Positions 10,086 through 19,182 of a stretch of 64,000 nucleotides of DNA are shown piece after piece. This DNA comes from [Chlorobium] sp. 445. GTDB taxonomy: Bacteria; Bacteroidota; Chlorobiia; Chlorobiales; Thermochlorobacteraceae. The position numbers and the translations under genes are program-made. The stretch is taken from contig NSLH01000010.1 in assembly GCA_002763895.1 (NCBI GenBank), positions 29,489 to 93,488 of the forward strand, in the 5' to 3' direction. The notes under the pieces were generated by a model that was given only the letters and a program-made list of their open reading frames with translations, did not search any database and had not been told where the DNA came from. Each line of letters starts with the position of its first letter. Within the stretch, counting starts at the first letter, position 1.

Positions 10086-11234
10086 ATGAAAAAACGCCTT
10101 TTCACGCCGGGTCCAACGCCCGTTCCTGAGCGTGTGATGCTGCGCATGGCTGCACCCATGATTCATCACCGCAATCCAGAGTTCATGGAAATTCTGACGC
10201 GTGTGCACCAAGACCTGCAGTACCTCTTTCAAACCAAGCAGCCTGTTTTAGTGCTGACCTGCTCAGGCACAGGCGGCGTAGAAGCCACCATGGTCTCTAT
10301 GTTTTCTTCGGGCGATAAGATTATCGCCGTCAATGGTGGCAAGTTCGGTGAGCGATGGGCAGATATGGCGCGCAAATACACTGGCAATTGCGTTGAACTC
10401 AAAGTGCAATGGGGCACCAGCATTCAGCCAGAAGAGATCATCAAAGCTCTCAAAGAACATCCCGACACCAAAGGCGTCTATTTTACACACAGCGAAACTT
10501 CAACAGGCACTGCTACCGATGTCAAGGCGATGGCACAAGCTATTCGTGAACATTCTGATGCTTTGATTTGTGTTGATGGGATTACGGCGGTTGGTGCTCA
10601 CGAATTGCGCTTCGATGACTGGGGCATCGACGCCTGTGTAACTGGCTCACAAAAAGGCTTGATGATGCCGCCCGGTCTTGCACTCGTTGCACTCTCTGAA
10701 CGCGCAATCAAAGCCATAGAGACAGCTAAACTGCCCAGTTACTACCTCTCGCTTAAAAAAGCTTTGAAATCCTACAAAGACAACGATACGCCTTTTACGC
10801 CTGCTGTCTCACTTATCATCGGACTTGATGAATCACTCCAACTCATTAAGCAAGAAGGCCTTGAGAATATCTGGCGGCGCCATCAACGTCTCTCTGCAGC
10901 CTGCCGTACAGGCTGTGAAGCCTTAGGCATGCGGCTCTTTTCAAATTCACCCTCGTATGCCGTTACACCTGTCTGGCTCCCCGAAGGCGTGGAGTGGAAG
11001 ACCTTCAACAAAATTTTGAAACTCGAGAACGGTATCACTGTCGCAGCTGGACAAGATCAATACGCTGGCAAAATTTTCCGCATCTCGCATCTTGGCTTCT
11101 ATGACGAACTCGATATGCTTACGGTTATTGGCGCGCTGGAGATGACACTTAAGAAAATCAACTATCCGTTTGAAGTTGGCAGCGGGGTCTCAGCTGTGAT
11201 GCGTACCTTTATGGAAGAGCCTGTCAGCGTGTAG
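10086..11234 (+). CDS. Class V aminotransferase (serine/alanine-glyoxylate aminotransferase family)
   Basis: 382 residues of the PLP fold type I, class V. The N-terminal RLFTPGPTPVPERV and the active-site VTGSQKGLMMPPGLA with the probable PLP lysine K190 are characteristic of the serine-pyruvate/alanine-glyoxylate and phosphoserine-type group. CVDGITAVG holds the aspartate that pairs with the pyridine nitrogen. Likely reactions are transamination between serine or alanine and glyoxylate; the exact substrate is not decidable from sequence. It is divergent from the ABC permease, so 9940-10085 should carry promoters for both. Confidence 0.85.
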   Translation: MKKRLFTPGPTPVPERVMLRMAAPMIHHRNPEFMEILTRVHQDLQYLFQTKQPVLVLTCSGTGGVEATMVSMFSSGDKIIAVNGGKFGERWADMARKYTGNCVELKVQWGTSIQPEEIIKALKEHPDTKGVYFTHSETSTGTATDVKAMAQAIREHSDALICVDGITAVGAHELRFDDWGIDACVTGSQKGLMMPPGLALVALSERAIKAIETAKLPSYYLSLKKALKSYKDNDTPFTPAVSLIIGLDESLQLIKQEGLENIWRRHQRLSAACRTGCEALGMRLFSNSPSYAVTPVWLPEGVEWKTFNKILKLENGITVAAGQDQYAGKIFRISHLGFYDELDMLTVIGALEMTLKKINYPFEVGSGVSAVMRTFMEEPVSV

Positions 11235-11411
11235 CGTGCTCAAACTCTGCATGCATTTACCTGCAAGACAAACGCTTCATGCTTTTCATACAGTTGCGCG
11301 CATTTTACCCCTCAGTTTTTGCAGTGGCATATCCGCGTAGGGATATTGTCTCGTTACGTGTATTTTCTAACAATTTTCTGCCGAACAAAGCAAAACTTGT
11401 GGTTAACACCT

Positions 11412-12218
11412 ATGGCAACATTGAGAGTAACAGGTGTCAGTGAGCAAGCAATAGGATTGCCCTTATCTCTGCCGCCAGTCCAAGACCTTGCTGTTGGGCG
11501 TACTTTGGTTATCGTGCCGACCTATAACGAATCTGAGAACATTTCTCTTCTCATCAAGCGCGTGATGGGCTTAGAAGTGCCTGACTTGGATATGCTTATC
11601 ATTGATGACAATTCACCTGATGGCACTGCGGCTGTTGTCGAAGCATTGCAAAAGACCTTCAAGCGTCGGCTGCACCTTATCAAGCGAGAAGGCAAATTAG
11701 GGCTTGGCACAGCTTATGTGCGTGGCTTCAAATTTGCAATTGAACATGGCTATGACTTTGTGATGGAAATGGATGCTGACCTTTCACACGACCCGTTCAT
11801 GATTCCGCACTTTCTTGTTGCCATCAAAGATGCTGATTTGGTGATTGGCTCGCGCTACTTAGGCGATGTGGCTAATGTGGTCAACTGGCCACTTTCGCGT
11901 CTTATGCTCTCCAAAGGTGCAAGCCTTTACACGCGGCTCATTACAGGCATGCCTGTGCAAGACCCTACCAGCGGGTTCAAATGTTTTCGTCGACAAGTCT
12001 TAGAGTCGCTTAATCTTAATGAGATTCGCTCGGGTGGATATTCTTTTCAGATTGAGATGAATTTTAAGTCTTGGGCAAAGGGTTTCCGCTTGAAAGAAAT
12101 TCCTATTGTTTTCACCGACCGCACGGTTGGCAAATCCAAGATGTCGCGCAAAATTATCTATGAAGCCATTTACATGGTTTGGGCGTTGAAATTCCGACAG
12201 ATTTTTGGCAAACTCTAA
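11412..12218 (+). CDS. Polyprenol-phosphate mannosyltransferase (Dpm1-like GT2)
   Basis: About 268 residues of a GT2 (GT-A) enzyme. Visible motifs are VIVPTYNESENI, IDDNSPDGTA (nucleotide binding), MEMDADLSHDP (catalytic DxD-like) and RSGGYSFQIEMNFK, the set seen in dolichol- or polyprenol-monophosphate mannose synthases. There is no C-terminal membrane domain, as in the soluble human DPM1 form. It would load mannose (or another hexose) from a nucleotide sugar onto a lipid phosphate at the inner leaflet. The ATG at 11412 is preferred to one at 11319 because the additional residues are unlike the family. It may feed the DUF2723 transferase at 302. Confidence 0.87.
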   Translation: MATLRVTGVSEQAIGLPLSLPPVQDLAVGRTLVIVPTYNESENISLLIKRVMGLEVPDLDMLIIDDNSPDGTAAVVEALQKTFKRRLHLIKREGKLGLGTAYVRGFKFAIEHGYDFVMEMDADLSHDPFMIPHFLVAIKDADLVIGSRYLGDVANVVNWPLSRLMLSKGASLYTRLITGMPVQDPTSGFKCFRRQVLESLNLNEIRSGGYSFQIEMNFKSWAKGFRLKEIPIVFTDRTVGKSKMSRKIIYEAIYMVWALKFRQIFGKL

Positions 12219-12273
12219 GCATGCAATATGCTTTAGCGACCCTGCAGCACGACTTTTGAAACAATTAACCTAC

Positions 12274-13497
12274 ATGAGCGCATCACAACACACCACTCAT
12301 CGCTTGCACAGCACACGCAGCGTGGAAACTGAACTTATTCACGGTGGCGAACAGCATAATACCACGCGCGCTGTTGTCCCACCTATCTGGCAGACCTCAA
12401 CTTACAAAGCCCCAGAGTCTGCAGACGACTTTGCTGAACTTGCTAGTGCTATCAATCCAAAAGAATTCTATTCGCGCTATGGCAATCCGACCAATGCACA
12501 AGTGCAGGAGATTCTTGCTAAACTTGAAGGCGCAGAAACTGCGGTATTAGCTGCATCAGGCATGGGCGCCATTTCTGCAGCAATCTTGAGTGTCGTCAGT
12601 GCTGGCGGACATATTGTGGCGCAAACCTCACTTTACGCTGGCACCTTTGCCTTGCTGCGCGACCTGCTCCCAAGATTTGGCATTGAGACCACCTTTGTCG
12701 ATCAAACACGCATCGAGGCGTTTGAAGCTGCACTGCGTCCGAATACCCAACTGATTTATGTCGAAACACCCTCGAATCCCTTGATGACGCTCACGGACTT
12801 GAAAGCAGTTGCAACACTTGCAAAAGTGCACGGCATCACCACATTTTGTGATAACACATTTGCAACACCACTTGCGCAGCGACCTTTGGAGCACGGCATT
12901 GACCTTTCACTGCATAGCGCTACAAAATATCTTGGCGGGCATTCCGACCTTACGGCTGGGGCGGCGTGCGGCAATGCCCATCTAATTGAGCGAATCTGGA
13001 AAACGACTGTCCTACTCGGTTGTGCTCTGTCATCCTTTGATTCATGGCTTTTATTGCGTGGATTGCGCACGTTATCTTTACGCGTGCAAAAAGCCAGTGC
13101 AAATGCGGCGCAACTGGCAGCGTATTTAGAAGCGCATCCCAAAATTGCGCGTGTCCATCATCCATCGTTACCATCGCATCCGCAGCATCAGCTGGCACGT
13201 GAGCAAATGCATGGCTTTACGGCCATGATGAGTTTTGAAGTAAAAGGTGCAACACCCGAGGAGCAGTATCATAAGGCGCAAACGCTCATTGGTTCAATGA
13301 AACTTGCCGTCAATGCGGTAAGTTTGGGTGGTGTCGAATCGCTCATTGTTCATCCTGCCAGCATGTGGCATGCACAATACACTGCCGAGCAGCGTGACGC
13401 AGCTGGCATCAGCGCTGGGCTGGTGCGATTTTCCGCTGGCATCGAAGCATGTAGCGATCTGATTGCCGATTTTGAGCAAGCCTTGTCTCGGCTCTGA
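12274..13497 (+). CDS. Trans-sulfuration PLP enzyme (Cys/Met metabolism family; O-acylhomoserine sulfhydrylase or cystathionine gamma-synthase type)
   Basis: About 407 residues. YSRYGNPT near the N-terminus, ASGMGAISAAIL and the lysine motif HSATKYLGGHSD (Schiff-base lysine K218) define the Cys/Met metabolism PLP family. It should catalyse beta/gamma elimination or replacement on an O-acylhomoserine or cystathionine; members cannot be separated without phylogeny. The ATG at 12274 leaves a 55-base gap after the Dpm1-like gene, while the upstream start would overlap it. Confidence 0.88.
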   Translation: MSASQHTTHRLHSTRSVETELIHGGEQHNTTRAVVPPIWQTSTYKAPESADDFAELASAINPKEFYSRYGNPTNAQVQEILAKLEGAETAVLAASGMGAISAAILSVVSAGGHIVAQTSLYAGTFALLRDLLPRFGIETTFVDQTRIEAFEAALRPNTQLIYVETPSNPLMTLTDLKAVATLAKVHGITTFCDNTFATPLAQRPLEHGIDLSLHSATKYLGGHSDLTAGAACGNAHLIERIWKTTVLLGCALSSFDSWLLLRGLRTLSLRVQKASANAAQLAAYLEAHPKIARVHHPSLPSHPQHQLAREQMHGFTAMMSFEVKGATPEEQYHKAQTLIGSMKLAVNAVSLGGVESLIVHPASMWHAQYTAEQRDAAGISAGLVRFSAGIEACSDLIADFEQALSRL

Positions 13498-13541
13498 CCA
13501 TTGCACAAGGTAAATTCAAACACTTGCTAAACTCTTGCATT

Positions 13542-14168
13542 ATGTTGGATACTGTCTTAGACCGAAAGACCTTACATCTTGCCTACATCCGTGAGACGCT
13601 TGAATACAGCGCTGAACTCAAAAAGCAACTGGCGCGTGAGAACGCCGAAGACATCTTTCACATGGCTGAGCTTATCACGGAAGCGTTTCGTATGGGCAAT
13701 AAACTTCTCATCTGTGGCAATGGTGGAAGCGCCGCTGATGCTCAACACATTGCAACAGAATTTACAATTCGCTACCGCAGCTCTGTCAATCGTCCTGCTA
13801 TGCCTGCCATCGCACTCACGACCGACAGTTCTGCGCTCACAGGTGGGGCAAATGATCTTGGCTATGATAATGTTTTCATGCGTCTTGTTGAGGCATGGGG
13901 CAAGCGCGGCGATGTGCTCTTAGGCATTTCTACAAGCGGTAACTCTGAGAGCGTCATTCGTGCTATGCGCTACGCCAAAGAAAATGGCTTGAAGACACTG
14001 GCACTCCTCGGTAATTCAGGCGGTAAAATGAAAGGCATGGCAGATGTGGAAATTATTGTGCCGCACAAAGGCGCTGCTGATAGAATTCAGGAAAGCCACA
14101 TTGCTATTGCACACATCATCATTCAACTCGTCGAAGAAAATTTCGGCTATACTGAACCTAATAAATGA
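13542..14168 (+). CDS. gmhA: Phosphoheptose isomerase GmhA
   Basis: About 208 residues with one SIS domain. [17 protein letters not shown] and [10 protein letters not shown] are the phosphosugar-binding motifs of sedoheptulose-7-phosphate isomerase. It makes D-glycero-D-manno-heptose 7-phosphate, the first step towards the heptose of the LPS inner core. The last four bases overlap the start of ribH (ATGA), suggesting translational coupling although the pathways are unrelated. No other heptose gene (hldE, gmhB) is in the window. Confidence 0.93.
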   Translation: MLDTVLDRKTLHLAYIRETLEYSAELKKQLARENAEDIFHMAELITEAFRMGNKLLICGNGGSAADAQHIATEFTIRYRSSVNRPAMPAIALTTDSSALTGGANDLGYDNVFMRLVEAWGKRGDVLLGISTSGNSESVIRAMRYAKENGLKTLALLGNSGGKMKGMADVEIIVPHKGAADRIQESHIAIAHIIIQLVEENFGYTEPNK

Positions 14169-14626
14169 AGGTTGTTGAAGGGCATCTCTCTGCACAAGGT
14201 TTAAAAATTGCGCTTGTTGCCTCTCGTTGGAATGATTTCATCGGCGCGCGTCTCGTCGAAGGCGCTGTCGATTGCATCGTGCGCCATGGCGGCAGCTCCG
14301 AAGCGATTACACTCTACCGTTGCCCTGGCTCATTTGAGTTGCCAATGGTCATCAAAAAAGTTGCGCTCTCAAAACAGTTTGATGCGGTTATCGCTATTGG
14401 CGTTTTGATTCGTGGCGCCACACCTCACTTTGACTTAATTGCCGCAGAAGCCACGAAAGGTATTGCGCAAGCCTCAATGGAGTCCGGTGTGCCTGTGGCT
14501 TTTGGGATACTTACGACCGATACCATTGAACAAGCTATAGAGCGCGCAGGCACAAAAGCTGGCAACAAAGGCTGGGAGGCTGCAGCGGCGGCTATCGAAA
14601 TGGCAAACCTCTACAAGCAATTGTGA
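14165..14626 (+). CDS. ribH: 6,7-dimethyl-8-ribityllumazine synthase
   Basis: 153 residues, the usual length for RibH. The phosphate-binding region [20 protein letters not shown] and the late [19 protein letters not shown] are signature stretches; the H in TPHFD is the catalytic histidine of the family. It condenses the pyrimidinedione with dihydroxybutanone phosphate to give lumazine, the precursor of riboflavin. Starts on the ATGA overlap with gmhA. No FMN riboswitch is seen ahead of the pair. Confidence 0.95.
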   Translation: MKVVEGHLSAQGLKIALVASRWNDFIGARLVEGAVDCIVRHGGSSEAITLYRCPGSFELPMVIKKVALSKQFDAVIAIGVLIRGATPHFDLIAAEATKGIAQASMESGVPVAFGILTTDTIEQAIERAGTKAGNKGWEAAAAAIEMANLYKQL

Positions 14627-14734
14627 GCAAGCCATGTGTGCGTGGCACACCGCTACACAAACAGCATTGCTGCTTTGAATTTGTCGACCCAAAAAGAGAA
14701 GTGTATCTTATGCCTTTCACGCAACGGCAGCACT

Positions 14735-15541
14735 ATGTGGGAACCAAAATCATCAAAGAAACGAGTTGTTACTTACGAGATTGCCATCATTCCCAGTGAT
14801 GGTTCTGCTGCCCGAACATACAGCCAAATTACACTTGGAAAGGTCCTTTCTGCAGTTATTGCGCTGTGTGTTGGTGTAGCGCTGCTTTCCACATTGATTA
14901 TTGCGCTCACACCTGCACGCACACTTCTTCCGGGCTACGGCGATGCGGATCGATATCAAAAACTCTTGCTTGAAAATCAAATGCAGTTAGATAGCATCAG
15001 CAGACGCTTAATACAATTTGACGCCTATAGCCGTAAACTTCGTGCGGTGCTTGGCAGCCTTTCGGATTCCGCCTCGCAAGCTCGTGCAACAGCACAAACG
15101 CGCTCGCCCCAAAAAGATGGCTTGCGTTCCCTTCTGCCTAATGACTTCTATGAGACTGGCTCTTCGTCAGAACCGCTTCTCTTTCTTGATTTCGTTGTTC
15201 GGGGCACGCCTTCGCAGCCTTTCCGTCGAGAACGCAGCCACTATGGCTTGGATATTGCAACAGCGTCCAATGAACCTATCGGTGCTCTTGCTGATGGCAC
15301 AGTGATTTTTGCCGATTGGACTTCTGACTATGGCTATACAGTCATTCTTTATCACGGCAAATATGTGAGTTTCTACAAGCATTGCAACCGCTTGCTCGTG
15401 CGCGATGGCGAACCGGTCTTGAAAGGTCAGATTATTGCTCTAACAGGCAACACGGGTCGTGAGAGTTCTGCACCACATTTGCATCTTGAGGTCTGGAAAA
15501 ACGGCACTCCGCAAAATCCAGAAATTTATCTTTCTAATTAA
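14735..15541 (+). CDS. M23 family metallopeptidase (murein endopeptidase, membrane-anchored)
   Basis: About 268 residues. One membrane helix (about residues 30-55) follows a basic, soluble N-terminus, then a short linker and the LytM/M23 domain. Zinc ligands are visible in SHYGLDIA (H-x-x-x-D) and APHLHLEVW (H-x-H). It should cut peptide cross-links of peptidoglycan in the periplasm. The ATG at 14735 is chosen because the region upstream is not protein-like. It lies 17 bases ahead of the bactofilin gene; M23 peptidase and bactofilin work together in cell shape in other bacteria (Helicobacter Csd1/CcmA). Confidence 0.88.
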   Translation: MWEPKSSKKRVVTYEIAIIPSDGSAARTYSQITLGKVLSAVIALCVGVALLSTLIIALTPARTLLPGYGDADRYQKLLLENQMQLDSISRRLIQFDAYSRKLRAVLGSLSDSASQARATAQTRSPQKDGLRSLLPNDFYETGSSSEPLLFLDFVVRGTPSQPFRRERSHYGLDIATASNEPIGALADGTVIFADWTSDYGYTVILYHGKYVSFYKHCNRLLVRDGEPVLKGQIIALTGNTGRESSAPHLHLEVWKNGTPQNPEIYLSN

Positions 15542-15558
15542 CAAAACTATCCAGCCTT

Positions 15559-16008
15559 ATGCTTGCAGCGATATTTGGCAAAAAAGAAGATACTGCAAGT
15601 GCATTTACCGCTTCTGCTTCAGGCAGCAATGGTGAAGCTAAACTTAGCATTATCGCAGAAGGTACGCTCTGCCGCGGCGATATTGAGACCTCTGGCAATC
15701 TGCGCGTCGACGGAAAAATTATTGGTAACATTGTCTCAACGGCGAACGTGGCTATCGGAAAAGGCGGCATTGTAGAAGGCAATATCGTAGCAGCAATGAT
15801 TAAAATCTCTGGTAAAGTGCAAGGCAACTTGGATGTGAGCAATCGTCTTATCTTAGATGCTTCTGCTGTCGTTGCCGGTGAAATCAAATCAAAATTGCTC
15901 TCGATTGATGAAGGCGCGATTGTCAACGGCACGGTTACCATGACTGGAAATTCAAGCTCAGAAAATCTAAGTTCTGTTGCTGCAAGCAAAAAGGAATATG
16001 CACAATGA
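15559..16008 (+). CDS. Bactofilin (polymer-forming cytoskeletal protein)
   Basis: 149 residues. The central 90 residues show the regular glycine/valine/isoleucine pattern of the bactofilin right-handed beta helix (GDIETSGNLRVDGKIIGNIV). The flanking tails are short and disordered-looking (A/S/G/E rich). Bactofilins assemble nucleotide-free filaments at the membrane and often recruit peptidoglycan enzymes, here most likely the M23 peptidase just upstream. The stop overlaps the start of atpZ by four bases (ATGA), linking it to the ATP synthase operon. Confidence 0.9.
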   Translation: MLAAIFGKKEDTASAFTASASGSNGEAKLSIIAEGTLCRGDIETSGNLRVDGKIIGNIVSTANVAIGKGGIVEGNIVAAMIKISGKVQGNLDVSNRLILDASAVVAGEIKSKLLSIDEGAIVNGTVTMTGNSSSENLSSVAASKKEYAQ

Positions 16009-16265
16009 GCCTTGACGATGTTCGTAAATCCATACGTGAAGCTGGTGTTGCCCAACGCAAGTCGGCAGCGTATATGACCATTGGTGTTCAACTTGCCGCA
16101 GCCTTTGTGCTTTTCGTATTTGGTGGCTATAAACTCGATGATGCACTTGGCACAACTCCGCTTTTTTTACTTATTGGCGTCCTTTTTGCGCTGATTGCAC
16201 TCTTTACAGTGCTTTGGCGCTTAGCAACTGGCAGCTCATCTCGCACTCAAAGCCCGAAAAAATAG
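16005..16265 (+). CDS. atpZ: AtpZ/AtpI family protein
   Basis: 86 residues with two membrane helices (about 24-46 and 51-70) and a short polar tail. The size, the double-helix hairpin with GGYKLDDALG between, and the place at the head of an F0 operon match the AtpZ/AtpI group, which assists c-ring assembly or Mg2+ handling in other species. It starts inside the bactofilin stop codon (ATGA). The function is inferred from family and position. Confidence 0.8.
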   Translation: MSLDDVRKSIREAGVAQRKSAAYMTIGVQLAAAFVLFVFGGYKLDDALGTTPLFLLIGVLFALIALFTVLWRLATGSSSRTQSPKK

Positions 16266-16281
16266 ACCAGCACACAACATC

Positions 16282-16689
16282 ATGAATCGCTTTATTGTTG
16301 CTAAACCGCTCTTTGATTTTCTTATCATGATAGTTATTTTTACACTCCTTGCGTGGCTTATTCTCGATTACTTCGGCTTGATATCAAGTTCTGTTTTCTA
16401 CGCTTGGGCTATCGTTACGCTGAACACGATCATCGGCTATATCTTGTTTGAATATGAGTATGCTTTGAAGCGTGAGACGTTTTTTCGCACGGCTCTTCTT
16501 GGACAAGCAGTGAGACTTCTTATTGCGGTTGTTCTGATTGCATCTCTGATGCTTACGCACTCCGTGGAGACAATGGAATTTGCTGGCTTTGTTATAGGTT
16601 TCTATGTCTGCTACTTGCCGATAGAAGTCTTAGCTTGTTTTAACAAAATGAGATTTGAGAAAAAATTGGACAAACTTCTTCAGCTCTGA
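16282..16689 (+). CDS. ATP synthase subunit I-like small membrane protein
   Basis: 135 residues with four hydrophobic segments (about 10-30, 35-55, 70-90 and 95-115) and a basic C-terminal tail. I recognise no sharp motif. Length, topology and place between atpZ and atpB agree with the AtpI/AtpR-like proteins that occur in F0 operons. It lies 16 bases after atpZ and 17 bases before atpB, so it is certainly in the operon. Confidence 0.6.
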   Translation: MNRFIVAKPLFDFLIMIVIFTLLAWLILDYFGLISSSVFYAWAIVTLNTIIGYILFEYEYALKRETFFRTALLGQAVRLLIAVVLIASLMLTHSVETMEFAGFVIGFYVCYLPIEVLACFNKMRFEKKLDKLLQL

Positions 16690-16706
16690 ACAGGTTGTTA
16701 CATCCC

Positions 16707-17621
16707 ATGCGGTACATCTTACAACATACGCTCTTTACGCTCTGTTTTCTCATCTGCTCTGCAACAGCACTTCTTGCGTCAGACGAAAAACCTAGCGGTC
16801 ACGACGAAACACTTGATGTCATGCATCATATTCTTGATGCACACACCTTGGATTTTGAGCCTTTCGGAGAAATTCATCTGCCACGCTGGACACCGATTCA
16901 GATTGGAGACTTTACTGTGGACCTCTCACCGACTCGTCATGTTGTCATGATGTGGATTGCCAGTCTCTTGCTCGTTATCCTGATGGTGAGTGTGAGCAAG
17001 CAATACAAAGCTATGAAGACACCAAGAGCCCCAAAAGGGTTCGCCAATGTGGTTGAAGCAGTTGTACAATTTATCCGTGATGATATTGCGCGTCCTAACA
17101 TTGGTCATCACTACGAGCGTTTCTTGCCCTACTTGCTGACTGTGTTTTTCTTTATTCTTTTTTGCAACTTGTTAGGCTTAGTTCCATTTGCTGCCACGGC
17201 AACAGGCAATATCGCTGTAACGCTGACCTTAGCATCCTTTACATTTGTTCTGACGCAGTATGCGAGCATTCGCGAAAATGGCGTGGGGGGCTGGCTGGCG
17301 CACTTGACAGGTGGCGCCCCGCCTTTACTCTGGCCCATCATGATTCCTGTTGAAATCGTCAGCTTACTTGTCAAGCCGTTTGCACTGACGATGCGTCTTT
17401 TTGCGAATATGACCGCCGGACATGTGGTTATCATCGTCCTGATTAGCTTGATTTTTATTTTCAAAAGTTTCGTCATTGCACCTGTTTCCATCGTCTTCAC
17501 ACTGGCTATTTACTGTTTGGAGATTTTTGTTGCGTTCATGCAAGCCTACATTTTCACGATGCTTTCAAGTGTCTTCATTGGACTTGCGATGGAACATGGT
17601 CATAGCGAAGGGGCGCACTAA
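16707..17621 (+). CDS. atpB: F0F1 ATP synthase subunit a
   Basis: About 304 residues. A signal-peptide-like first helix (residues 3-24) precedes an acidic/histidine-rich periplasmic segment and five or six membrane helices. ALTMRLFANMTAGH carries the essential arginine (R230) that faces the c-ring, and the last helix has the conserved Q of the FMQAYIFTML motif. It forms the proton half-channels. The ATG at 16707 is chosen; a TTG in frame lies 12 bases upstream. Confidence 0.95.
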   Translation: MRYILQHTLFTLCFLICSATALLASDEKPSGHDETLDVMHHILDAHTLDFEPFGEIHLPRWTPIQIGDFTVDLSPTRHVVMMWIASLLLVILMVSVSKQYKAMKTPRAPKGFANVVEAVVQFIRDDIARPNIGHHYERFLPYLLTVFFFILFCNLLGLVPFAATATGNIAVTLTLASFTFVLTQYASIRENGVGGWLAHLTGGAPPLLWPIMIPVEIVSLLVKPFALTMRLFANMTAGHVVIIVLISLIFIFKSFVIAPVSIVFTLAIYCLEIFVAFMQAYIFTMLSSVFIGLAMEHGHSEGAH

Positions 17622-17888
<267 letters not shown>

Positions 17889-17899
17889 AATTCGTCTTC

Positions 17900-17935
17900 A
17901 TTGGGCATCGAGCGCAAAAACGTTCAATGCCCAAT
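17900..17935 (+). promoter_or_regulatory. Intercistronic hairpin between atpE and atpF
   Basis: Perfect 9-base arms ATTGGGCAT (17900-17908) and ATGCCCAAT (17927-17935), continued after one mismatch by GAGCG/CGTTC (with one G-U pair) and closed by the hexaloop CAAAAA. It starts 12 bases after the atpE stop and ends 43 bases before atpF. No T-run of terminator quality follows (TCTTATTTAG), so it looks more like an RNA-stabilising or partially attenuating element that lets atpE mRNA outlast the distal message. Confidence 0.65.
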
Positions 17936-17978
17936 TCTTATTTAGTTTTGCACCACATAATTTGGACACACTTTTTAT

Positions 17979-18521
17979 ATGTCTCTATTCGGCTGGCTCA
18001 TTTTGGAGGGGAGTTTACTCAGTCCTAACCCTGGATTGATTTTCTGGACTTTCGTCACGTTTGTCTTTTTGCTTGTGTTCTTGCGTGCCACGGCTTGGAA
18101 GCCGATTGTAAGCGCCTTAGACGAGCGCGAGCGTAGCATTCAAGCCGCCCTTGACCGCGCTGAGCAAGCACGCAGTGAGGCTGAAAAAATTCTCGCTGAA
18201 AACAAAGCCATGCTGGCTAAGGCACAGCTGGAAGCCGACCGTATCATTCAAGAAAGTCGACAAGCTGCAGAAAAAGTGCGCAGTGAAATCATTGAGAAAG
18301 CTAATGCAGAGTCGCGCAAAATGCTGGAAGAAACCAAAGCTACGATTGCACTCGAAAAGCAACGTGCACTTTCCGCCTTGCGCGATGAAGTCGCTGAACT
18401 GGCTATCAAGGGCGCAGAACTGATTCTTCGCCACAGCCTTGATGCGGAACGGCACAAGGAAATTATTGCCAGTGCAATAAACGAGATGCCCGCACAAGCC
18501 ACTGAATTTGCTGGAAAATAA
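17979..18521 (+). CDS. atpF: F0F1 ATP synthase subunit b
   Basis: 180 residues: a single membrane helix at about 18-38 ([16 protein letters not shown]), then a long charged amphipathic helix rich in A, E, K and R, as expected for the peripheral stalk that dimerises and binds delta. Starts 90 bases after atpE and is 15 bases ahead of atpH. Only one b-type gene is present, so the stalk is probably a homodimer. Confidence 0.94.
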   Translation: MSLFGWLILEGSLLSPNPGLIFWTFVTFVFLLVFLRATAWKPIVSALDERERSIQAALDRAEQARSEAEKILAENKAMLAKAQLEADRIIQESRQAAEKVRSEIIEKANAESRKMLEETKATIALEKQRALSALRDEVAELAIKGAELILRHSLDAERHKEIIASAINEMPAQATEFAGK

Positions 18522-18536
18522 ACTGCAGGCTCAACG

Positions 18537-19076
18537 ATGAGATCACGAGTTGGGTTGCGCTACGCAACCGCTATTTTACAAGGCGCTGGTTCGGAATTGG
18601 ATACCGTCGCTCAAGACCTTGTTTTGGTCAAAAAAACTATTGAGTCCTCGCGTGAACTCAAGAACTTGCTTAAAAGCCCCATCGTGAAAAGCAGTGATAA
18701 AATTGCGGTTTTGAAGCAAGTTTTCATTGGAAGAATCTCGATTAAAACTTTAGAGGCGCTCGAACTTCTGGTGCGAAAGGGACGCAGCGAGTTGATTCCT
18801 GCAACGATTGAAGAATTTCAAGCGTTGCTCGATAAACAAAATGGAATCGTAAATGCGCAAACGTACAGTGCTGTGGAATTAGATGATGCACAAAAAGCAC
18901 AACTTCAAGCGCGCTTAGAGCGGCTTGCAAACAAGAAAATTCGTCTTCAAACACAAGTTCAACCCGATTTGATTGGCGGCATTGCAGTGCGCATTGGTGA
19001 CACAGTTATTGACTACAGTATCAAGCACCAGCTCGAAAAACTGCGTGCACACCTAAAGCAGAGTAGCCTAAACTAA
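18537..19076 (+). CDS. atpH: F0F1 ATP synthase subunit delta
   Basis: 179 residues. The N-terminal helical domain (RVGLRYATAIL) and the C-terminal DLIGGIAVRIGDTVIDYSI are signature regions of OSCP/delta. It joins the stalk to the top of F1. It closes the F0 operon here: the usual next gene atpA is absent, and hemE follows after 106 bases. Confidence 0.95.
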   Translation: MRSRVGLRYATAILQGAGSELDTVAQDLVLVKKTIESSRELKNLLKSPIVKSSDKIAVLKQVFIGRISIKTLEALELLVRKGRSELIPATIEEFQALLDKQNGIVNAQTYSAVELDDAQKAQLQARLERLANKKIRLQTQVQPDLIGGIAVRIGDTVIDYSIKHQLEKLRAHLKQSSLN

Positions 19077-19182
19077 ACAACTCGCTCGCCCTTCCACTAC
19101 ATAGCGTTTGCACAACGCAAAGAGGAATGTCTTTTCAGCCTATACAAATTGATAACTGATTGAAATCAAGTAGTCATACCTG

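Noticed and set aside
12950..13198. Small frames antisense to the trans-sulfuration gene
   Set aside because: They lie wholly within a long coding frame with intact PLP motifs and show no recognisable product.
13542..14626. FMN riboswitch ahead of ribH
   Set aside because: ribH starts inside the gmhA stop codon, leaving no leader, and no RFN-like element was seen upstream of gmhA.
19077..19182. Terminator between atpH and hemE
   Set aside because: Only a five-base stem (TTTGC/GCAAA) without a T-run is present, too weak to call.
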